Assembly (NCBI GenBank): GCA_015067525.1
Contig: SVMH01000014.1
Span: 1 to 43,163, forward strand
DNA from: Oscillospiraceae bacterium
GTDB lineage: Bacteria; Bacillota; Clostridia; Oscillospirales; Oscillospiraceae
Direction of reading: 5' to 3'
DNA length: 43,163 bases
Shown: piece by piece, positions 18,829 through 23,979 of the stretch
How the letters are laid out: every line of letters starts with the position of its first letter
Numbering within the stretch: position 1 is the first letter of the stretch
Position numbers and translations under genes: made by a program
Notes under the pieces: generated by a model
What the model was told of the DNA's origin: nothing
Seen by the model: only the letters and a program-made list of their open reading frames with translations
Database searches by the model: none

Positions 18829-18857
18829 AAAAGAGAGCGCCGCAGGCGCTCTCTTTT
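18829..18857. terminator. Bidirectional terminator
   Basis: Stem AAGAGAGCGCC / GGCGCTCTCTT with a GCA loop, A-tract before and T-tract after. It serves the DAACS gene (+) and the GtrA gene (-). Confidence 0.9.
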
Positions 18858-18862
18858 TTCGC

Positions 18863-19273
18863 TTATTGGGCGGTGTCGATGGTCTTGCCGAACACCACGA
18901 ACCGATCGTAAAGGTATTCGGTGACGAAGTTGGTCAGCATGGTGATGGCCAGCACCAGGTATTCGTTCCACCCCACGTTGGAGCCGGTGAGTACGGCGGT
19001 CCACCAGGTGGAAAGCGGGGTGAATACCAGATAGAACAGGGCCACCAGCGCCATGGCCTTGGGCACGTTGCCGGCAGAGTGGAAGGTGAATTTGCGGTTG
19101 AAGGTGAAGTTCCACAGCACCGACAGGATCAGGGAGATGAGATAGGAGACCCAGTGGGGCCAGTGCAGCACCTCTTCCATCAGCGTGAAGCTGGCGATCT
19201 GGATAACGCCGGCGCTGGCGGAAAAGAGAACAAACTTCACGGTGCGGAGCAGTTCTTTCTTTGTCTCGGTCAT
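18863..19273 (-). CDS. GtrA-family membrane protein
   Basis: A 136-aa protein with four hydrophobic segments (about 10-30, 38-58, 70-92 and 102-124). It matches the GtrA/DPMS3 family, proposed to flip or anchor polyprenyl-linked sugars for cell-surface polysaccharides. Family cues are FVLFSASAGVIQIASF, LSVLWNFTFNRKFTF and FVTEYLYDRFVVF. AGGAGG precedes the ATG at 19273; the longer reading upstream runs into repeat and tRNA sequence. No glycosyltransferase gene is adjacent, so its partner is elsewhere. Confidence 0.9.
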   Translation of the reverse strand: MTETKKELLRTVKFVLFSASAGVIQIASFTLMEEVLHWPHWVSYLISLILSVLWNFTFNRKFTFHSAGNVPKAMALVALFYLVFTPLSTWWTAVLTGSNVGWNEYLVLAITMLTNFVTEYLYDRFVVFGKTIDTAQ

Positions 19274-19303
19274 AGGGCACCTCCTGCGGGAGAAGTTGGT
19301 AGT

Positions 19304-19332
19304 ATCATACGCCAAAACGGCGGAGTTTGCAA
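19304..19332 (-). promoter_or_regulatory. Promoter for the GtrA gene
   Basis: Minus strand: TTGCAA, 17 nt, TATGAT, about 31 nt before the ATG. It lies 30 nt downstream of the tRNA-derived repeat at 19362-19415. Confidence 0.7.
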
Positions 19333-19361
19333 GCGTTTGCGTTTTGGTGCAAATGGATTCT

Positions 19362-19415
19362 TGGCGCAGCGGGTGGGATTTACCCTGCGGGCATAAACTT
19401 CGAATCCCCCGATAG
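19362..19415 (-). repeat. tRNA 3'-end repeat element, short copy (after tRNA-Ser CGA)
   Basis: In the tRNA sense (minus) the unit starts with CGGGGGATTCGAAG (an antisense T-arm sequence), has an imperfect hairpin TTTATGCCC-GCA-GGGTAAA, and ends in AATCCCACCCGCTGCGCCA, an exact 19-nt copy of the 3' end of the adjacent tRNA-Ser including CCA (identical at 19362-19380 and 19451-19469). The ends can pair (GGGATT/AATCCC). It lacks the two large conserved hairpins of the copies at 20262 and 31501. Confidence 0.7.
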
Positions 19416-19450
19416 AAAAAGAGAGACGCCACAAGGCGTCTCTCTTTTTC
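19415..19450 (-). terminator. Terminator after tRNA-Ser(CGA)
   Basis: Stem AAAAAGAGAGACGCC / GGCGTCTCTCTTTTT with an ACAA loop, directly after the tRNA CCA end on the minus strand. Confidence 0.9.
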
Positions 19451-19537
19451 TGGCGCAGCGGGTGGGATTCGAACCCACGTGGATTGCTCCAAACTGATTT
19501 CGAGTCAGCCCCGTTATGACCACTTCGATACCGCTGC
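19451..19537 (-). tRNA. tRNA-Ser (anticodon CGA)
   Basis: 87 nt with an encoded CCA. The acceptor stem pairs GCAGCGG with CCGCTGC. The anticodon arm CTGAC-TCGAAAT-CAG places CGA in the loop (reads UCG codons). A long variable arm and the T-arm GTGGGTTCGAATCCCAC are present. Confidence 0.95.
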
Positions 19538-19561
19538 GTATGTGAACTTTTCAGCTTGCCT

Positions 19562-19590
19562 ATCATACCACACTTTTTTCTGCCGTGCAA
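19562..19590 (-). promoter_or_regulatory. Promoter for tRNA-Ser(CGA)
   Basis: Minus strand: TTGCAC, 17 nt, TATGAT, about 25 nt upstream of the tRNA. Confidence 0.7.
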
Positions 19591-19632
19591 CGCAAAAGAC
19601 AAAAAATCTTTGGCCGGAAAATGATTTTCTTC

Positions 19633-19662
19633 TTGACATAGGCTGTCCTCTTATGCTATCAT
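19633..19662 (+). promoter_or_regulatory. Promoter for the Gly-Arg-His-Gln-Lys tRNA operon
   Basis: TTGACA, 18 nt, TATCAT with an extended TG, about 32 nt before tRNA-Gly. No separate promoter is seen before the Arg, His, Gln or Lys genes. Confidence 0.7.
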
Positions 19663-19693
19663 GACAAAGCTGACGATTTCACGGAGGGCGCAT

Positions 19694-19768
19694 GCGGGTG
19701 TAGCACAATGGCCAGGGCACCAGCCTTCCAAGCTGGGGATGCGGGTTCGATTCCCGTCACCCGCTCCA
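19694..19768 (+). tRNA. tRNA-Gly (anticodon TCC)
   Basis: 75 nt including CCA. Acceptor GCGGGTG/CACCCGC; anticodon arm CAGCC-TTCCAAG-CTG gives TCC (GGA codons); T-arm GCGGGTTCGATTCCCGT. First gene of the rightward tRNA operon. Confidence 0.95.
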
Positions 19769-19781
19769 CTGTTTCACTTAT

Positions 19782-19858
19782 GCGCCAGTAGCTCAGCTGG
19801 ATAGAGCAACTGCCTTCTAAGCAGTAGGCCAGGGGTTCGAGTCCCTTCTGGCGTGCCA
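19782..19858 (+). tRNA. tRNA-Arg (anticodon TCT)
   Basis: 77 nt including CCA. Acceptor GCGCCAG/CTGGCGT; anticodon loop CTTCTAA gives TCT (AGA codons); T-arm AGGGGTTCGAGTCCCTT. Confidence 0.95.
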
Positions 19859-19913
19859 CTTTTTCTCTGGAGCATCGAAATCGAAATGCAGATTCCCGTG
19901 CGGATGCATATGT

Positions 19914-19991
<78 letters not shown>

Positions 19992-20000
19992 CACAAAGAA

Positions 20001-20038
20001 CAGGGATTGGGAGTGATCCCAATCCCTGCTTCTATTTT
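20001..20038 (+). terminator. Hairpin/terminator between tRNA-His and tRNA-Gln
   Basis: Perfect 12-bp stem CAGGGATTGGGA / TCCCAATCCCTG with a GTGA loop, then CTTCTATTTTT. As no promoter follows, tRNA-Gln and tRNA-Lys are probably made by read-through or by processing. Confidence 0.8.
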
Positions 20039-20045
20039 TCCACAC

Positions 20046-20120
20046 AGGGGTGTCGCCAAGTGGTAAGGCAAGGGACTTTGACTCCCTCATCCGCTGGTTC
20101 GAGTCCAGCCATCCCTGCCA
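20046..20120 (+). tRNA. tRNA-Gln (anticodon TTG)
   Basis: 75 nt including CCA. Acceptor AGGGGTG/CATCCCT; anticodon loop CTTTGAC gives TTG (CAA codons); T-arm GCTGGTTCGAGTCCAGC. Confidence 0.94.
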
Positions 20121-20154
20121 GATAACAACGGATGGCAACATCCTTTTTATATTT

Positions 20155-20230
20155 GCTTCGTTAGCTCAGTCGGCAGAGCACCTGCCTTTTAAGCAGGGTG
20201 TCCGGGGTTCGAATCCCCGACGAGGCACCA
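20155..20230 (+). tRNA. tRNA-Lys (anticodon TTT)
   Basis: 76 nt including CCA. Acceptor GCTTCGT/ACGAGGC; anticodon loop CTTTTAA gives TTT (AAA codons); T-arm CGGGGTTCGAATCCCCG. Its last 13 nt and the following terminator are duplicated 166 bp downstream. Confidence 0.95.
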
Positions 20231-20260
20231 AAAAAACCAGCCCAAAGGGCTGGTTTTTTT
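20231..20260 (+). terminator. Terminator after tRNA-Lys (first copy)
   Basis: Stem ACCAGCCC / GGGCTGGT with an AAA loop between an A-tract and T7. It belongs to a 44-bp perfect direct repeat (20218-20261 and 20384-20427). Confidence 0.92.
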
Positions 20261-20261
20261 G

Positions 20262-20396
20262 CATGCCGAGGAGGGGATTCGAAGTAAGATCGTGATATGC
20301 CGGCGGCATATCACGCCGCCAGCGCGAACGTTGGCGGCAACGTTGATTTTCGCCCTTTGGGGCGAAAAAGCAGCCGAATATCTCGACGAGGCACCA
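20262..20396 (+). repeat. tRNA 3'-end repeat element, copy after tRNA-Lys
   Basis: Reading in the tRNA sense: GAGGGGATTCGAAG (antisense T-arm), hairpin CGTGATATGCC-GGC-GGCATATCACG (20291-20315), hairpin CCGCCAGCG-CGAA-CGTTGGCGG (20316-20337), hairpin TTTTCGCCC-TTTG-GGGCGAAAA (20347-20368), then CCGAATATCT and a copy of the tRNA-Lys 3' end CGACGAGGCACCA. Both strands of the last two hairpins recur almost unchanged in the element at 31501-31630. The element plus its terminator copy is bounded by a 44-bp perfect direct repeat. Confidence 0.8.
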
Positions 20397-20427
20397 AAAA
20401 AACCAGCCCAAAGGGCTGGTTTTTTTG
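20397..20427 (+). terminator. Second copy of the tRNA-Lys terminator
   Basis: Identical stem ACCAGCCC / GGGCTGGT with T7, the downstream arm of the 44-bp direct repeat. Confidence 0.9.
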
Positions 20428-20432
20428 TATTT

Positions 20433-20609
20433 TTACGATTCTTCTTTATCTTTTGCGGTATGCCGGCCCTCAAACGAAAGCACCTTCACTTCCGGTTCGG
20501 CTGACTGCAGATACATCTCCTCGCACGCCTGCTGGGCGGCGATCAGGTGCGAAATGGCGTCTTCGGTGGCGCGAAACAGCGCAAAATACATTTCTTTATA
20601 GTCCGGCAT
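20433..20609 (-). CDS. Small hypothetical protein (58 aa)
   Basis: Reading begins MPDYKEMYFALFRATEDAIS on the minus strand and ends ...RHTAKDKEES with a stop at 20433. The composition (aromatic N-terminus, mid-protein Ala/Gln/Glu helix with IAAQQACEEMYLQ, charged tail) looks like a real helical protein. GAAAGAGGACA lies before the ATG, and a good promoter (TTGACT, 17 nt, TATAAT) lies upstream. It is divergent from the small XRE regulator and may be its target. Function unknown; similar short proteins are, to my recollection, common in clostridial genomes. It ends 6 nt from the duplicated tRNA-Lys terminator. Confidence 0.7.
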   Translation of the reverse strand: MPDYKEMYFALFRATEDAISHLIAAQQACEEMYLQSAEPEVKVLSFEGRHTAKDKEES

Positions 20610-20630
20610 CCCGATGTCCTCTTTCGATAT

Positions 20631-20686
20631 GGGGATTATATCCCCTTAATGGAAAAGATTATAACCCCCATAATGAGGAAAGTCAA
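20631..20686. promoter_or_regulatory. Divergent promoter region with GGGGRTTATA half-sites
   Basis: The minus-strand promoter is TTGACT (20681-20686), 17 nt, TATAAT (20658-20663). The perfect palindrome GGGGATTATATCCCC is at 20631-20645, and a third half-site, GGGGGTTATAAT on the minus strand, covers the -10 at 20658-20669. The three related half-sites between the 58-aa gene and the XRE gene look like operators. Confidence 0.6.
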
Positions 20687-20703
20687 TGAAAAGGGGGCTG
20701 CGT

Positions 20704-20925
20704 ATGATCTGTTTTGACAAGCTTTGGCGGACGATGGAGCAAAAGGGCGTGAGCACATACGTGCTGCGGGAAAAGTGCGGCATCGACAGTAAGACGATTC
20801 GCCGTCTGCGTACCAATGAGAATATGGAGACAAAGACGCTTAATAAGATCTGTGTTGCGTTGGATTGCTCCTTGGACGAGATCGCGGAATATGTGAAAGA
20901 AGACGGCGATACCCTGCAGAATTGA
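20704..20925 (+). CDS. Small XRE-family helix-turn-helix regulator
   Basis: A 73-aa protein that is almost entirely one HTH_3/XRE domain: MICFDKLWRTMEQKGVSTYV, then REKCGIDSKTIRRLRTNENM, and ETKTLNKICVALDCSLDEIA. The start at 20704 is preferred because relatives begin at this FDKLW block and AGGGGG precedes it by 7 nt; an ATG at 20686 would add six residues. It probably represses the divergent 58-aa gene and itself through the GGGGRTTATA sites. A terminator follows at once. Confidence 0.88.
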   Translation: MICFDKLWRTMEQKGVSTYVLREKCGIDSKTIRRLRTNENMETKTLNKICVALDCSLDEIAEYVKEDGDTLQN

Positions 20926-20939
20926 ATGATAACAAGCGA

Positions 20940-20968
20940 AAAACGCCAGCCCATTGGGCTGGCGTTTT
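20940..20968. terminator. Bidirectional terminator
   Basis: Stem AAAACGCCAGCCC / GGGCTGGCGTTTT with an ATT loop, shared by the XRE gene (+) and the MATE gene (-). Confidence 0.9.
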
Positions 20969-20980
20969 GTTTTGGTTGAC

Positions 20981-22357
20981 TTACAGAGCCGGCAGCGCAT
21001 TTCCCCGCGCGCGCTTGGTGTGACGGCGGAACACGATGAAAAAGGCGATCATCTCGATGACAAAGGTCATGGTCCAGGAGATGGGATAGGACACGTACAA
21101 ACACTCCAGCGTGTGGAACTGAGGGACCTGGAAGACGGTATAGATCCAGCCCAGGCGGAAAGCGCACACGCCCATCACCGACATGACCATGGGCGTTACG
21201 GAAGCGCCCATGCCGCGCAGCGCGCCGGTGGCGACTTCCATCAGACCGCACAGGAAATAGGGCAGACACACGAAGGTCATGCGCAGGATACCGTAGGAGA
21301 TGGCTTCGGGCGAGTCAGTGATATAGATCTGCAGCAGCTGCGGCGCGGCCAGATACATGCCGCCGCCTGCCAGAATACCGGCGACTGTAGCGCAGATGCA
21401 GCACAGCGCCACCACTTTTTTCACCCGTCCGTACTGTCCGGCGCCTACGTTTTGGCCGGTGTAGTTGACGGCGGTCTGGCTAAAGGCGTTGAGCGTGACG
21501 TACACAAAGCCTTCCAGATTACCGGCAGCCGCCATGCCGGACACCACCACATCGCCGAAGGAGTTGACAGAGGACTGGATGATTACGTTGGAAATGGCGA
21601 AAAGGGAACTCTGGATGCCGGCGGGTACGCCGATGCGCAAAATCCGCAGGAGCTGGGCCTTGTGGGGCAGGAGCTGTCCCAGATCCAGATGGCAGCCGTC
21701 GGTGCGCCGCATCAGCGCCCGCACCACCAGTACGGCGGCCAGTGCCTGCGAGAGAATGGTGGCCAGAGCTACGCCCTCCACGTTCATGCCGCAGACCACC
21801 ACAAAGAACAGGTTGAGCACCACGTTGACCACACCTGCCAGCGTCAGGTAGATCAGGGGACTTCTGGTGTCGCCTGCGGCGCGGAGGATGGAGGCGCAGA
21901 AGTTGTAGACCATGATAAAGGTCATGCCGCAGAAATAGATGCGCATATAGGCGGCCGACAGGGGCAGGATGTCTGCCGGCGTGTCCATCCAGTGCAGGAA
22001 GGTGGACGAGAGGGAAACGCCGATCACCGTCAGCACGGCACCGCCAAAGATGGATACGAACACCGCCGTGTGGATGATGCGGTGCAGCATCTTTTCCTGC
22101 TTGGCGCCGATGGCGTGGGCCACGCAAACGCCGGCACCCACGGAGAGGCCTACAAACAGGTTGACGATCAGGTTGGTCAGCGCGCCGGTGGCGCCCACGG
22201 CGCCTACGGAAAGACTGCCGCGAAAACGCCCCACCACCACCAGGTCGGCCGCGTTGAACAGCAGCTGCAGCACACTGGTGAGAATGATGGGGACGGTGTA
22301 TGTGATAATGCCGGACAGCAAAGGTCCGCTGGTCAGATCACGCTGGCTTCGTTTCAT
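20981..22357 (-). CDS. MATE-family efflux transporter
   Basis: A 458-aa, 12-segment membrane protein of the multidrug and toxic compound extrusion family (NorM/DinF/VmrA type), which exports cationic compounds with Na+ or H+. Visible family features are LLFNAADLVVVGRF in the first helix pair, VGLSVGAGVCVAHAIGAKQE, AASILRAAGDTRSPL-like spacing after the fifth helix, and GVPAGIQSSLFAISNVIIQS at the start of the second half. The ATG at 22357 suits the family length; its ribosome site (GGGTGAT) is weak. Two promoters lie upstream, the distal one followed by a hairpin. Confidence 0.93.
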   Translation of the reverse strand: MKRSQRDLTSGPLLSGIITYTVPIILTSVLQLLFNAADLVVVGRFRGSLSVGAVGATGALTNLIVNLFVGLSVGAGVCVAHAIGAKQEKMLHRIIHTAVFVSIFGGAVLTVIGVSLSSTFLHWMDTPADILPLSAAYMRIYFCGMTFIMVYNFCASILRAAGDTRSPLIYLTLAGVVNVVLNLFFVVVCGMNVEGVALATILSQALAAVLVVRALMRRTDGCHLDLGQLLPHKAQLLRILRIGVPAGIQSSLFAISNVIIQSSVNSFGDVVVSGMAAAGNLEGFVYVTLNAFSQTAVNYTGQNVGAGQYGRVKKVVALCCICATVAGILAGGGMYLAAPQLLQIYITDSPEAISYGILRMTFVCLPYFLCGLMEVATGALRGMGASVTPMVMSVMGVCAFRLGWIYTVFQVPQFHTLECLYVSYPISWTMTFVIEMIAFFIVFRRHTKRARGNALPAL

Positions 22358-22409
22358 AGCGATCACCCGTACGATCCCGAGAATTTGAAATGCAATCCAT
22401 TTCAAGGTC

Positions 22410-22437
22410 ATTATATCGGTTTGCCCCGAAATGGCAA
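22410..22437 (-). promoter_or_regulatory. Proximal promoter for the MATE gene
   Basis: Minus strand: TTGCCA, 16 nt, TATAAT; leader about 46 nt. Confidence 0.7.
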
Positions 22438-22496
22438 GAGGAAAAGCGGAAAAAGTTGACCAAAAAATGAGATTCTTTTTTGGCAAAACAACAAAG

Positions 22497-22556
22497 GGGG
22501 CGATCCGATGATCGCCCCAACAAATCCAATATATCAAATCTGGAAGACGCTGTCAA
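22497..22556 (-). promoter_or_regulatory. Distal promoter with immediate hairpin, MATE leader
   Basis: Minus strand: TTGACA (22551-22556), 17 nt, TATATT (22528-22533). About 4 nt after the expected start comes a 9-bp hairpin GGGGCGATC / GATCGCCCC (22497-22518) followed by CTTTGTTGTTTTG. It could end transcription early, make a very short RNA, or act as a leader attenuator. The rest of the gene-free stretch 22358-22667 holds only the proximal MATE promoter and the ncRNA promoter. Confidence 0.55.
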
Positions 22557-22632
22557 TGCAAAACGGGGCTGCGGGGTGGCAAATCTGCCTTTTGCATGAA
22601 ATGGGGACTGTGATTTTGTACAACTTTCCGAC

Positions 22633-22661
22633 TTGAAAATGGCGTACCGTTGTGCTATATT
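22633..22661 (+). promoter_or_regulatory. Promoter for the structured ncRNA
   Basis: TTGAAA, 17 nt, TATATT with an extended TGC before the -10. The expected start is at about 22668. Confidence 0.8.
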
Positions 22662-22667
22662 ACAATC

Positions 22668-22969
22668 AGAAAGGGTGATACCAATGTACAGGTAAAAACC
22701 TGAGGCTTCCGAAGGAGAAGCCGCCAACAGACGAAGAAGCAGTTCGCGTAAAAAAGCTCACCGACATATAAGTAAGTCCCGCTTAGGGAAAGAAAAGAAG
22801 CAACAATGAGGAGTGTTTCGGGAAAGAGCACCGAAGGAAAGAGCGAACGCCGCGTCTGAATCTGCAGAAAGAGAGGTTAACCAAGGATGTTAGATAATAA
22901 GAACGCAGAGAGCTAAGCCTTGACTGTCGTGTCTGACAAGCACGTTCGGTCAAGGCTTAGCTCTTTTTT
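22668..22969 (+). ncRNA. Structured non-coding RNA (~300 nt), possibly raiA-motif type
   Basis: No reading frame fits, yet it has its own promoter and terminator. Helices seen: CAGGT-AAAA-ACCTG (22689-22702); GGCTTC/GAAGCC (22704-22722); an outer long-range helix CAGACG/CGTCTG (22728-22733 with 22853-22858) enclosing GTTCGC/GCGAAC (22742-22747 with 22843-22848). Purine-rich conserved-looking joints include AAGTAAGTCCC, GGGAAAG and CCAAGGATGTT. The blocks GTGATACCA, AAGTAAGTCCC and CCAAGGATGTT match my memory of the raiA-motif (ARRPOF) class of Firmicutes; this is recollection, not a search result. RNase P, tmRNA, SRP and 6S RNA signatures are absent. No raiA gene is adjacent. Confidence 0.75.
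22909..22969 (+). terminator. Terminator of the ncRNA
   Basis: Perfect 16-bp stem AGAGCTAAGCCTTGAC / GTCAAGGCTTAGCTCT with a 24-nt loop that can itself pair (CGTG/CACG), followed by T6. Confidence 0.9.
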
Positions 22970-22981
22970 ACGGCATATATT

Positions 22982-23003
22982 CCGCCCGATGGGGCGGTTT
23001 TTT
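22982..23003 (+). terminator. Backup terminator between the ncRNA and the PHP gene
   Basis: Stem CCGCCC / GGGCGG followed by T6 on the plus strand; it may also slow minus-strand transcription from the PHP gene. Confidence 0.7.
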
Positions 23004-23007
23004 GCGT

Positions 23008-23820
23008 TTACAGGCCCGTTTCCCGGAACCCCTCCGCCGTCAGCGTCCAGACGCTGTCAAAGCCGCAGCTGCGGGCCAGCTGCGCCGCGCCGTCAAAGCC
23101 GTAGAGCAGGTGGGCGGTGCTGTGGGCGTCGCTGGACAGGAGGATGCGCCCGCCGCGCTGACGGATGTGGCGCAGAATAAAGGGGGCGGGATAGGGGGTG
23201 ACACGGCAGCCGCGGGAGATGGCGCCGGTGTTGATCTCGAAAAGGGGCTCACCGGCCATCAGGGCGTCCACCGCCTCCAGTGCCGCGTGGCGGTAGCGGC
23301 GCTCATCCGTGGAGAAGAGGCAGTCGGCCTCGTTGAATTTGGTGATGAGGTCAAAGTGACCGATGATCTGGGGGGCAAATTTGCGGCCCAGATCGGCCAC
23401 ATTGGTATAGTACAGCCGGCATAGGGCGGTCCAGTCGCCGCCGAAGAGGTGCTGTGCCGCTGCTACCAGCTCCTTGGGATCGGAGTCCACGGAGATGACG
23501 CGGCCGTCATATTTGACGTAATGCACCGAGCCGATGCGGTAGTCGTAAGGGGCATCGGTAGGAGCGGAGTAGTAGTCCAGCTCAATGCCGCGGTAAAGAT
23601 CCAACCGGCCGGCGTACTGCTGCCGCAGCGCCGCTGTTTCGGATAGAAAAGCGGCCTCATTCTCCGGCGTCATGGCGTAGTGACAGGGGAAGTCCGTTGT
23701 GGCATGGCCCACCAGACCCAGAGTCTGCAGCCCCTGCCGGGCCGCCTGAGCGGCCATTTCCGCCGCGCTGTTGTGACCGTGGTCGCGGCTGGTATGCACA
23801 TGGAGATCGCTGAGGATCAT
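23008..23820 (-). CDS. PHP-domain phosphatase (histidinol-phosphatase HisK type)
   Basis: A 270-aa metal-dependent phosphoesterase of the polymerase-and-histidinol-phosphatase family. Residues SDLHVHTSRDHGHNS at 4-18 give the first two metal histidines (His7, His9), with LVGHATTDF, the GIELDYY acidic motif, HYVK, IGHFDLITKF and the closing LLSSDAHST. HisK enzymes hydrolyse histidinol phosphate in histidine synthesis, but no other his gene is nearby, so the true substrate is open. AGGAGGTGATC lies just before the ATG. Confidence 0.9.
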   Translation of the reverse strand: MILSDLHVHTSRDHGHNSAAEMAAQAARQGLQTLGLVGHATTDFPCHYAMTPENEAAFLSETAALRQQYAGRLDLYRGIELDYYSAPTDAPYDYRIGSVHYVKYDGRVISVDSDPKELVAAAQHLFGGDWTALCRLYYTNVADLGRKFAPQIIGHFDLITKFNEADCLFSTDERRYRHAALEAVDALMAGEPLFEINTGAISRGCRVTPYPAPFILRHIRQRGGRILLSSDAHSTAHLLYGFDGAAQLARSCGFDSVWTLTAEGFRETGL

Positions 23821-23899
23821 GATCGATCACCTCCTGCCGTCCATGATACGCCTTTTCCGCCTGCCGCGTCAAGCGGCGGATTTTGGGCGGGGAAAAGGG

Positions 23900-23928
23900 T
23901 TGACGGGGAGGCGGGGCGGCACTATAAT
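23900..23928 (+). promoter_or_regulatory. Promoter for the MFS gene
   Basis: TTGACG, 17 nt, TATAAT; leader about 45 nt. Confidence 0.8.
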
Positions 23929-23979
23929 GACGCTGATAAGGGCGAAGGCGTCAGTCTTTGCCGAACGGAGGGTCCGAGA

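Noticed and set aside
22338-22727. 129-aa frame on the minus strand over the MATE/ncRNA promoter region
   Set aside because: Covers two divergent promoters and the ncRNA 5' end; no ribosome site or recognisable domain.
22668-22969. Assignment of the ncRNA as RNase P, tmRNA, SRP RNA or 6S RNA
   Set aside because: No GAGGAAAGTCC-type RNase P core, no tmRNA tRNA-like ends or tag frame, no SRP Alu/GNAR pattern, and no single long 6S rod with central bubble.
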